Below the pieces are notes generated by a model. It did not search any database, had not been told where the DNA came from, and saw only the letters and a program-made list of their open reading frames with translations. Below, one piece after another: positions 52,435 through 59,430 of a stretch of DNA of 64,000 nucleotides (its first letter is position 1; every line of letters begins with the position of its first letter). The stretch covers positions 1,881,001-1,945,000 of the forward strand of contig OX638327.1 in NCBI GenBank assembly GCA_951812745.1, given 5' to 3'. Source of the stretch: an uncultured Nitrospirales bacterium. Lineage in GTDB: Bacteria; Nitrospirota; Nitrospiria; Nitrospirales; UBA8639. A program made the position numbers and the translations under genes.

Positions 52435-52871
52435 CCGCGAAAAAAGAAATGGACACCGCACAAGTGCTGGATACCTTTGGAGAGTTGATCGCGGCGGTGG
52501 CCGCGTTAGCCGCAAAAGTGCCGGCCAAGTCGTTCATGGCGATTCCCGGAGGGATCCGCCCCACCGAAGAAGCCATCGACAACTATGAAACGGTCGTCTA
52601 CCGGTTTCGGGATCAAGCGGGGCCGACGTATCGGGTCCTCTACCGTTTCTTCATGGATTCGCTCGAGGCCTTTGAAGCCGGGCGAATCTTCGATGCCGTG
52701 CCGCCTCTGCTCCAGGGGGTCGAGCGGTTGGTGGATCTGCACAAAGAAGAAAAAGTCTGTTTCAGTTCCGCGGAGCAGGACCGCATTCGCGAGTTTCAAC
52801 AACGCCTGGAAAAAATTCTCCCCGAAGCCAGCAAGCCGGAAGTGGACCTTCCCACCCCGGAGAGCTACTGA
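52431..52871 (+). CDS. Hypothetical protein downstream of rluD
   Basis: A 146-aa soluble, mostly helical acidic protein with no recognised family. Visible blocks are AQVLDTFGELIAAVAALAAK, IPGGIRPTEEAIDNYETVVY and FQQRLEKILPEASKPEVDLP. It overlaps rluD by 4 nt, so it is translationally coupled. No motif points to a catalytic role. Confidence 0.65.
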   Translation: MTAKKEMDTAQVLDTFGELIAAVAALAAKVPAKSFMAIPGGIRPTEEAIDNYETVVYRFRDQAGPTYRVLYRFFMDSLEAFEAGRIFDAVPPLLQGVERLVDLHKEEKVCFSSAEQDRIREFQQRLEKILPEASKPEVDLPTPESY

Positions 52872-52960
52872 CTCATTCACCCGTCGATCAGCACCAGGCC
52901 GGACCCGGAGCTAAAATAGACCGAGATTTATTCGGGAAATGTCGTTTGTCGCCTCACGGG

Positions 52961-52988
52961 TTGACAGCCCATTGAAAATAGGTGAAAA
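52961..52988 (+). promoter_or_regulatory. Probable promoter of tRNA-Arg
   Basis: A perfect TTGACA at 52961-52966 lies 40 bases upstream of the tRNA. The -10 at the right spacing (TGAAAA, 52983-52988) is weak. The predicted start would be within about 10 bases of the tRNA 5' end, as is usual. Confidence 0.45.
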
Positions 52989-53000
52989 AGACGGTCCGAT

Positions 53001-53076
53001 GCGCCCGTAGCTCAATGGATAGAGCATCAGACTTCGGATCTGAGGGTTGGGGGTTCGACTCCCTCCGGGCGCGCCA
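53001..53076 (+). tRNA. tRNA-Arg (anticodon TCG)
   Basis: Acceptor stem GCGCCCG/CGGGCGC, D arm GCTCAATGGATAGAGC, anticodon stem TCAGA/TCTGA with loop CTTCGGA (anticodon TCG), T arm GGGGGTTCGACTCCC and an encoded CCA. Its last 36 bases are duplicated at 56375-56410 with two mismatches. Confidence 0.97.
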
Positions 53077-53277
53077 CCCTATCCGATATTCAGATCAAGA
53101 TCGAGTGCTGGCGTCGGGCCCTGAGGAACCGTCTCCTACAGGTAAACTCCTGCCATTTGATCTGGACAATCGAGAATCGACTTATAAATTCACTTTATCC
53201 TCATTGAATAGGCAGCAAAGTATCTGGTAAATTCTTTCCAGTAAGGTAAGAATTACCTTCCAAATGCAAAGCCCTAT

Positions 53278-54057
53278 ATGGCATCACAGCCAAAAGTCCC
53301 TTCCTATTCTCGCCCCCCAGTTCGAGAAGCCATCATTGATATTCAAATCGATGCGCTTCCTGAAGAGTTGCTTCCAAAACTGAAAGAGTGCGGCACTGAG
53401 TTCGTATCCCTCTACCCTAAGACAAAAACTCGCTATCGAGGTACGATCTCTATGAAGGTTTCCGATGGTGACGGGACATCGGAACAAAACCGACAACTTT
53501 TTGGTTATAGTTTCCACTCCCCAGATGAAAACAGATGTGTTCAATTGAGACACGATGGTTTTACTTTCAATCTCCTAAAGCCAGACCCTATGGCAGAATG
53601 GCCTGGTTGGAATGTTCTACGGGATGAAGCTCAAAGGGTATGGGATAGCTACGTAATGGTAACGAATACGGCTGAAATCAAACGTATTGCAGTTCGTTAC
53701 ATCAATCAGATTGTTATTCCTGGAGGTAAGATAGAACTCCTTGATTATTTTACTGAACCACCGAGAATTCCAGTTGGACTTCCCCAAAGTCTAAAACATT
53801 ATTTTAGTCGTATAGAGATTAACAATTCTGATCCGAACGCCCTTGTTATTATTACCCAAGCCCCGGCCCCTAATCGATACCAAAGTCAACCAACTTTCAC
53901 CCTTGATATCGACGTCATAAGAGAACGACGTATGCCACTAGACAGTTTTGATTTATGGCGTACCCTTGATAGCTTCCGTGATTTGAAGAATACTGTCTTT
54001 GAGGCAAGTTTACATCCAAAAGCCAAAACACTTTTTGGACCGGAGGGAAACATGTAA
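53278..54057 (+). CDS. TIGR04255 family protein
   Basis: A 259-aa protein. YSRPPVREAIIDIQIDALPE at the start and the middle block IKRIAVRYINQIVIPGG are the marks I recognise as TIGR04255, a sporadically distributed family of unknown function. The family name is from memory of its pattern. Other blocks are FNLLKPDPMAEWPGW and LDSFRDLKNTVFEASLHP. It is soluble, with no membrane segment. It starts a three-gene operon inside the tRNA-Arg island; its stop overlaps the next ATG by one base (TAATG). Base composition is AT-richer than neighbouring housekeeping genes, consistent with transfer. Confidence 0.7.
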   Translation: MASQPKVPSYSRPPVREAIIDIQIDALPEELLPKLKECGTEFVSLYPKTKTRYRGTISMKVSDGDGTSEQNRQLFGYSFHSPDENRCVQLRHDGFTFNLLKPDPMAEWPGWNVLRDEAQRVWDSYVMVTNTAEIKRIAVRYINQIVIPGGKIELLDYFTEPPRIPVGLPQSLKHYFSRIEINNSDPNALVIITQAPAPNRYQSQPTFTLDIDVIRERRMPLDSFDLWRTLDSFRDLKNTVFEASLHPKAKTLFGPEGNM

Positions 54058-54554
54058 TGAGTTTTGCAACGCTGTTAGAAATGGAACCCGCTTCCAACAC
54101 CCTAGAAAATGGTGTCGGTGAGGATTCAAGGCAGTTGAGGAAAACAGAGGAAGAAGTGTTTCATCATGCCACCGAACCGCTCATATCAGGTGGTTGGAAA
54201 CGTCTACTCGCGGACGAAGTCTTTGAAATTTATAGCGAATGTTCAGAGTCTGGTTGGGATGGGTATGATGCTTCGCCACTTTCCGAAGATTCTATTTTAC
54301 ACGCGAGGAGTTTTATCGACCTGATTCCGTTCTGGCTACCACGACCCGATCTTGCCCCCTCTCCGGATGGGTGGATCTCTTTTGAATGGCGGTTGTTCCC
54401 GAATAGAATTCTTTCGGTTACTCCGGAAAACGGAGTCGTGATTTATGCGGCAGTGCTGGGTCCCCAAAACCTGCATTATGGGAGGGTCTCTTTGGAAGAA
54501 TATCGAGAAAGGCTACCACCTCAAATAGCTGAATTGTTGTCTGAGTATTTTTGA
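54057..54554 (+). CDS. Unknown protein, second gene of the TIGR04255 operon
   Basis: A 165-aa soluble protein with no recognised family. Visible blocks are WKRLLADEVFEIYSECSESG, WDGYDASPLSEDSILHARSF and the strand-rich WISFEWRLFPNRILSVTPEN, then VVIYAAVLG. The first 40 residues are probably flexible. Coupled by overlap to the TIGR04255 gene and one base from the next gene, so the three products are probably made together. Confidence 0.6.
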   Translation: MSFATLLEMEPASNTLENGVGEDSRQLRKTEEEVFHHATEPLISGGWKRLLADEVFEIYSECSESGWDGYDASPLSEDSILHARSFIDLIPFWLPRPDLAPSPDGWISFEWRLFPNRILSVTPENGVVIYAAVLGPQNLHYGRVSLEEYRERLPPQIAELLSEYF

Positions 54555-54555
54555 A

Positions 54556-54987
54556 ATGAAAGAGCTTTCTACTGCTGAGGTCAGTTCCGAGGAACGCATT
54601 ACCCGATATATCCTCAATAGAAGGCACATCAAGCCTGAAAAGGGGGAAATAAAAGTTGATGCCTTTCTGCCAACTAACCCTAAACCGGAACTGCCGGAAC
54701 GGCAAACTTCCGTTTACCGTACTATAAATTGTGAAGAAACTGAGATCTGGGCAATCTGTGCCCAACATGTCGAAAATCCTGAGAAAAAACGTCTCGTCCT
54801 TGCAAGAGGTGATCTCTTGGCACAAACGATATCCAGCCATGGTTTGCGTATAGTTCCACATCCTTTTCCTCACCCGTATCACGCCAATATTGTCAATTGG
54901 CCAAATGAAGAGAGTCCTGAACATCGAAAAGCGAAAGCCTTATTGTTAGCGCAAGCAGCGATACTTATTGTTAGGCATTCGATATGA
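54556..54987 (+). CDS. Unknown protein, third gene of the TIGR04255 operon
   Basis: A 143-aa protein of unknown family. Blocks: RITRYILNRRHIKPEKGEIK, FLPTNPKPELPERQTSVYRT (Pro-rich) and EIWAICAQHVENPEKKRLVL, then HPFPHPYHANIVNWP and a C-terminal helix KALLLAQAAILIV. The His-rich stretch (VPHPFPHPYHAN) could bind metal, but this is only a suggestion. It follows the previous gene by one base. Confidence 0.6.
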   Translation: MKELSTAEVSSEERITRYILNRRHIKPEKGEIKVDAFLPTNPKPELPERQTSVYRTINCEETEIWAICAQHVENPEKKRLVLARGDLLAQTISSHGLRIVPHPFPHPYHANIVNWPNEESPEHRKAKALLLAQAAILIVRHSI

Positions 54988-55129
54988 AGTCCCTCCCTCT
55001 ATTGATCATTGCCGACTAATTCATTTTCATATCCTAGAGCCATACATCAAGGAGACAAGAGTCTAAGGATGGCACGCCAGGTGTGTGATAGCGAGATGAA
55101 GGACCTAGTTGCTCATAGAGGAAGATGAT

Positions 55130-56368
55130 ATGAGTGATTTTCTTTTGGCGCTGGCGATCATTTTTTCCCTTCTCACCCTTGTCCTGGCTAGTCTCATTCT
55201 CCGGAAAGTCTCAGCCCGTGGCGGAGCAAAAACGGAGGAAATCATACGAGAAGAGTCTCGTGCGAGCAGGGACGAGGCCATGCAAAGTGCGCGCAGTCTT
55301 CGCGAAGAACTCGCTGCTACGCAGAAAGACGCACATGTCACCGTCATTCAGGCTATCAGTGAGATGAACAGGTCTCAAAGGGATAGCCTTGCCGCGATCG
55401 AGCAAAGGATCAGAGGGCTTAGTGATACGCTGGACTTGAAAATGAAAGCACTGCAGGAAAGTAACGACAGGAAACTTGATCAGATGCGGCAAACGGTGGA
55501 TGAAAAATTGCAGAGCACGCTGGAGAAACGCTTGGGTGAATCGTTCAAGATCGTCAGCGAGCGATTGGAAGCGGTACAACGCGGTCTTGGCGAAATGCAA
55601 AATCTTGCGACCGGCGTGGGCGACCTCAAACGTGTCTTGACGAACGTCAAGGCGCGGGGGACGTGGGGGGAAGTCCAACTGGGTGCTATCTTGGAACAAC
55701 TGCTGACCCCCGACCAGTATGAGAAGAACGTCAAGGTCCGTCCCTCATCCGGTGAAGTCGTCGAATTTGCCATCCGTCTTCCTGGGACAGGCAGTGAGGC
55801 AAACACGAACGTCTGGTTGCCCATTGATGCGAAATTTCCGCAAGAAGATTATCAACGTCTCGTCCAGGCCAGTGAAGCCGCCGATACGAATGCCGTCGAG
55901 CAATCGCTGAAAGCCTTGACCCGTGCGATCGAGAATTCAGCCAAAGACATATCAGAGAAATATATCGAGCCACCGGCAACGACTGACTTTGCCATCCTGT
56001 TTTTACCCACTGAAGGCCTGTATGCGGAAGCGCTCAGGCAGCCAGGTTTGCTTGAAAAGCTGCAAGACACCTATCGGGTCGTCGTCGCTGGTCCGACGAC
56101 CTTATCGGCTATCCTGAACAGTTTGCGCATGGGCTTCCGGACATTGGCCATAGAAAAACGATCCAGCGAAGTCTGGCAGGTTCTTGCCGCGGTCAAGACG
56201 GAATTCGGCAAGTTCGGCGAGGTATTGGACAAGGTGAAAAGACAATTGGAAACGGCTTCCGGCACCATTGACGAAACCGGAGTCCGCACCAGGGCGATGG
56301 AGAGAAAGCTCCGTGACGTCGAAGCCTTGCCCGAGTCAGAATCGAGCGAACTCTTGAAACTGGAGTGA
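55130..56368 (+). CDS. rmuC: DNA recombination protein RmuC
   Basis: A 412-aa protein with an N-terminal membrane anchor (FLLALAIIFSLLTLVLASLIL, residues 3-23), a long coiled coil (about 35-165), then the RmuC domain: KARGTWGEVQLGAILEQLL, WLPIDAKFPQEDYQRLV, TTDFAILFLPTEGLYAEAL and VVVAGPTTLSAILNSLRMGF. The domain is related to restriction-endonuclease-like folds; RmuC limits recombination at inverted repeats. The ATG at 55130 follows GAGGAAG; the frame has an ATG at 55109. It ends seven bases before the tRNA-Arg duplicate. Confidence 0.93.
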   Translation: MSDFLLALAIIFSLLTLVLASLILRKVSARGGAKTEEIIREESRASRDEAMQSARSLREELAATQKDAHVTVIQAISEMNRSQRDSLAAIEQRIRGLSDTLDLKMKALQESNDRKLDQMRQTVDEKLQSTLEKRLGESFKIVSERLEAVQRGLGEMQNLATGVGDLKRVLTNVKARGTWGEVQLGAILEQLLTPDQYEKNVKVRPSSGEVVEFAIRLPGTGSEANTNVWLPIDAKFPQEDYQRLVQASEAADTNAVEQSLKALTRAIENSAKDISEKYIEPPATTDFAILFLPTEGLYAEALRQPGLLEKLQDTYRVVVAGPTTLSAILNSLRMGFRTLAIEKRSSEVWQVLAAVKTEFGKFGEVLDKVKRQLETASGTIDETGVRTRAMERKLRDVEALPESESSELLKLE

Positions 56369-56374
56369 AAACTT

Positions 56375-56410
56375 TGAGGGGTGAGGGTTCGACTCCCTCC
56401 GGGCGCGCCA
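56375..56410. repeat. tRNA-Arg 3'-end duplicate (attachment-site repeat)
   Basis: Matches 53041-53076 in 34 of 36 positions, and 26 of 26 over the T arm, acceptor end and CCA (56385-56410). There is no anticodon arm here, so it is not a tRNA gene. Confidence 0.85.
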
Positions 56411-56495
56411 GTTGTTTGGTAGACAATCTACGCTCTCCAGCCCTTAGATTGTTAATGAGACAGGGTTTCAAAGAAATTTCCTGATAGCAACACCA

Positions 56496-57281
56496 ATGAA
56501 CATCACCATCTATCCTCCCGAAGTCCAAGGGGTCGGAGAATTCGACGGAGGGAGGATCACCGAAACCAAGCCTCTTGGGTTTCCAGGAGAAGGTCCCGGC
56601 GTTCCCCATACGGGCCCCCTGTTTTACTGGGCCTGGGCGACGGCCAAGGGTTACGGAAAAATTGGGCTGCATCCTCATCGGGCTTTTGAAATCATGAGTT
56701 ATGCCCTCGCAGGAGAAATCGGCCATTACGATACCATGGGCAATCGAAGCCGGGTGAAAGCCGGCGGCGCACAGGTGATGCAGACGGGATCCGGCGTCTC
56801 TCATGAAGAGGAAACGGTCGGCGATCACAACGAATTATTTCAAATCTGGTTCGAGCCGAACCTGAAAGAAACCGTACGCCAGACACCGACGTATGCGGAA
56901 TTTCGCCATGAAGACTTTCCCGTTGAGGTTCGAGACGGCGTCACCCTGAAACACATTATTGGGAACGGCGCGCCGATATCGATTCTGGCGGAGGCGGCGA
57001 TGCAGGAGATTCTCATTCCATCCAGCCATGGGTACCGGCGGGAACTTTCCGCGAACCGCACGTTGGCCCTGGTGGTCATCGATGGACAGGGCACGCTGAG
57101 CGATGCAGCCTGTTCAGAAAAACATGAGCTTACGCCAAGGTATTTTGCCGTCGTCCATGCCGGGAATACTGACTCGATAGCGATCCAAGCGGGGCAAGCC
57201 GTTCACCTCCGTATCGCTATGATCGAGGTCCCGGCAGAGGTGGATTACCCTTTATACAGAGAACAACGTCCTGCTTATTGA
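56496..57281 (+). CDS. Pirin-like cupin protein
   Basis: A 261-aa protein with two cupin domains. The first has the pirin iron site: GLHPHRAFEIMSYALAGEIG (His residues), HYDTMGNRSRV and VMQTGSGVSHEE (His/Glu). Some relatives have quercetinase activity or act as redox sensors; the role here is unknown. It is the first gene beyond the tRNA-fragment boundary. Confidence 0.88.
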   Translation: MNITIYPPEVQGVGEFDGGRITETKPLGFPGEGPGVPHTGPLFYWAWATAKGYGKIGLHPHRAFEIMSYALAGEIGHYDTMGNRSRVKAGGAQVMQTGSGVSHEEETVGDHNELFQIWFEPNLKETVRQTPTYAEFRHEDFPVEVRDGVTLKHIIGNGAPISILAEAAMQEILIPSSHGYRRELSANRTLALVVIDGQGTLSDAACSEKHELTPRYFAVVHAGNTDSIAIQAGQAVHLRIAMIEVPAEVDYPLYREQRPAY

Positions 57282-57335
57282 CAACACCATCCCCCCTGCT
57301 ATGATGACGGCAATCACGGACAAAAGGCAGGAAAT

Positions 57336-58613
57336 TTGAGCTTTGTCCTCAACACCTTTTCGTTCTTGATCTGGGGCGCGCTGGTGATGTGGATGTGCGC
57401 CGGCTTCACCATGCTGGAGTCCGGGTCCGTCCGCACCAAGAATGCGTCCGTCATCTGTCTGAAAAACATCGGTCTCTACGCGATTGCAGGCCTCGCCTTC
57501 TATGCGGTCGGCTACAACCTGATGTATGTGGACGTCGGGTCCTGGATCGGCTCCTTCAAATTCCTCTACGGTCCATCCGCTCAAGAAATCGCCTTGCTCA
57601 AAGGCGATGCGTCCATGGAAAAAGCGGTCGTCGAGAACGGCTACTCCGTGATGTCGGACTGGTTCTTCCAGATGGTGTTCGTGGCGACCACGGCCTCCAT
57701 CGTATCGGGAACCCTGGCCGAACGGGTCAAACTCTGGTCGTTCTTTCTGTTTACGTTGATCCTCACCGCGTTCATCTATCCCATTGTCGGCGCATGGACG
57801 TGGGGTGGCGGCTGGCTTAATCAGATGGGGTTCCAGGACTTTGCGGGTTCGACCATTGTCCATTCCACCGGCGGGTGGGCCGCCTTGGCTGGGGCGATTG
57901 TCGTCGGGCCGAGACTCAGGAAGTTCCGGGCCGACGGCACCGTCAAGGCCACGCCCCCGTCGAACGTCCCGGCCGTGACCCTCGGGGTGTTCATCCTGTG
58001 GCTGGGCTGGTTCGGGTTCAACGGGGGCTCGCAACTGGCGCTGTCCGGGGTGGCTGATGCCGTGGCCATCAGCATCATCCTGGTGAATACGAATCTGGCG
58101 GCGGCGGCTGGGGTGATGGCGGCGATCTCCGTGTCCAGACCCATCTTGGGCCGCTATGATCTCTTTGCCGGGCTCAACGGGGCGATAGCGGGGCTGGTGT
58201 CGATTACCGCGGGGCCTGACATTGTGGAGCATCACTGGGCGATCATCATCGGGGCCGCAGGCGGGGTGCTGTGTACAGCCGGGATCAGGCTCCTGGAAGT
58301 CTTGAAGATCGACGACGTCGTCGGGGCGGTCCCGGCCCATCTCGTGGCCGGGATGTGGGGCACGCTGGCCGTGTGTATTGCGGCCGGCGGCAACGTGGGG
58401 GTGCAACTCCTAGGGATTGTGGCGATCGGCGTCTTTGTATTTCTCACCTCATGGACCCTGTGGCTTGTCATCGACAAAACCATCAAGGCTCGGGTATCGC
58501 AGCGTGTGGAGGAACTCGGTCAAGACGTGGCGGAGTTGGGCATCGAGGCGTATCCCGAATTTCTGGTGATTCCTGATGCTGATGACATCGATGAACTCAA
58601 GCCAAGGAAATAG
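57336..58613 (+). CDS. amt: Ammonium transporter (Amt family)
   Basis: A 425-aa polytopic inner-membrane protein. The twin pore histidines are in FAGSTIVHSTGGWAALAGA and VVGAVPAHLVAGMWG, and the Phe/Trp-rich regions MWMCAGFTMLESG and WLGWFGFNGGS are typical. The C-terminal cytoplasmic tail ends with acidic DADDIDELKPRK. The start is TTG (57336) after AGGCAGGAAA; there is no better in-frame ATG at the family N-terminus. No GlnK/GlnB gene is adjacent. Confidence 0.95.
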   Translation: MSFVLNTFSFLIWGALVMWMCAGFTMLESGSVRTKNASVICLKNIGLYAIAGLAFYAVGYNLMYVDVGSWIGSFKFLYGPSAQEIALLKGDASMEKAVVENGYSVMSDWFFQMVFVATTASIVSGTLAERVKLWSFFLFTLILTAFIYPIVGAWTWGGGWLNQMGFQDFAGSTIVHSTGGWAALAGAIVVGPRLRKFRADGTVKATPPSNVPAVTLGVFILWLGWFGFNGGSQLALSGVADAVAISIILVNTNLAAAAGVMAAISVSRPILGRYDLFAGLNGAIAGLVSITAGPDIVEHHWAIIIGAAGGVLCTAGIRLLEVLKIDDVVGAVPAHLVAGMWGTLAVCIAAGGNVGVQLLGIVAIGVFVFLTSWTLWLVIDKTIKARVSQRVEELGQDVAELGIEAYPEFLVIPDADDIDELKPRK

Positions 58614-58635
58614 GGTCATCCCTTTACCCCTGTCT

Positions 58636-58660
58636 GGCTCATTCTGCCAACGAATGAGTC
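58636..58660. terminator. Hairpin between amt and the minus-strand lspA operon
   Basis: CTCATTC at 58638-58644 pairs with GAATGAG at 58652-58658 around a seven-base loop, and the pairing extends by two. It lies between convergent genes and could terminate both strands. No T run follows on the plus strand. Confidence 0.4.
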
Positions 58661-58709
58661 AACATTAACAGTCCTGACCCATTCCCCAACGTGAGGGAAC
58701 GAGCCCGAC

Positions 58710-58853
58710 TTATCCGTCTTGGCCTTGCGGGCGGGCACGGCCGAACTGGCGGCGGTTTTCTTGTTGGATGGCTTGCAGGCAGGCTTCGCAGATTTCGCCG
58801 TGTTCTTCGGTCATGCAGGTTTCGGTGATTTCTCCACAGCGGTCACAGATCAT
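58710..58853 (-). CDS. Small double-CxxC (zinc-ribbon-like) protein
   Basis: A 47-aa protein: [10 protein letters not shown] at the start and EICEACLQAIQQENRRQFGR in the middle give two CxxC pairs (Cys3/6 and Cys22/25) spaced to bind one zinc ion. The tail is basic and Gln/Gly-rich. The start overlaps the lspA stop by 11 nt, with GGAG 12 bases upstream, so it is the third gene of ileS-lspA. Possibly a nucleic-acid or ribosome-binding small protein; the function is unknown. Confidence 0.75.
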   Translation of the reverse strand: MICDRCGEITETCMTEEHGEICEACLQAIQQENRRQFGRARPQGQDG

Positions 58854-59430
58854 GGCTTGTTCTCCGGTCTTCCCCTTTGCCGTTCATGGGCGCTTGTTCT
58901 ACCGCCGCGGCGGGAGCAGGCTGTTCGACCTTTTTATCCATCGCAAACAGGATCAGCAAAGACACGACGCCCACGCTGATGGCACTGTCCGCCACGTTGA
59001 ATGCCGGCCAGTGGTAGCCGCCCATGTAAAAGTCGAGAAAGTCCACGACTTCACCATATTGCAACCGGTCAATAAGGTTCCCGATCGCCCCTCCGAAAAT
59101 ACCGGAGACACTCAGTTGGCCCCACACGTCCGCCGGGTGCATGCGATAGAAGATCGTCCCCAACAACCCCAGGGCGAAGATGGACGTCCCCACGAAAAAG
59201 ATGAGCCGGAACGCGCTGTTGGTCGTGGCAAACATGCCGAAGGCCGCGCCGGGGTTCCGGATATAGGTCAGGTTGAAAAACCCGGCGATGACGGGGATCG
59301 ATTCGTGCAAGTGCATGGTATGCATGACGAGGGTCTTCGTGATTTGATCCAGGACCACGATGACGAGACCCACGCCAAGCAGGATGCTCCACCGCTGGAA
59401 TCCGTGGTTCACGTCACGGCCTCGATACAC
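58843..59430 (-). CDS. lspA: Lipoprotein signal peptidase
   Basis: Inner-membrane aspartyl protease that removes signal peptides from diacylated prolipoproteins. It has four transmembrane segments, with catalytic Asp residues in [20 protein letters not shown] and [11 protein letters not shown], and the family motif [12 protein letters not shown]. Its 195 aa include a hydrophilic C-terminal tail. A GTG at 59412, overlapping the ileS stop in GTGA, is an equally good start and would shorten it by six residues. Confidence 0.95.
   Translation of the reverse strand: MYRGRDVNHGFQRWSILLGVGLVIVVLDQITKTLVMHTMHLHESIPVIAGFFNLTYIRNPGAAFGMFATTNSAFRLIFFVGTSIFALGLLGTIFYRMHPADVWGQLSVSGIFGGAIGNLIDRLQYGEVVDFLDFYMGGYHWPAFNVADSAISVGVVSLLILFAMDKKVEQPAPAAAVEQAPMNGKGEDRRTSHDL

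Larger units (their letters stand above)
53041..56410. mobile_element. Putative small genomic island at tRNA-Arg
   Basis: The island lies between the tRNA 3' end (53041-53076) and its duplicate (56375-56410); the last 26 bases are identical. This is the classic footprint of site-specific integration into a tRNA gene. Contents are the three-gene TIGR04255 operon and rmuC. The region 53100-55000 is clearly AT-richer than the flanks. No integrase, transposase or relaxase is visible, so it is a remnant or was mobilised in trans. Confidence 0.6.

Noticed and set aside
56385..56410. Possible second tRNA gene
   Set aside because: Only the T arm and acceptor end are present, with no D or anticodon arm; it is better explained as an attachment-site duplicate.
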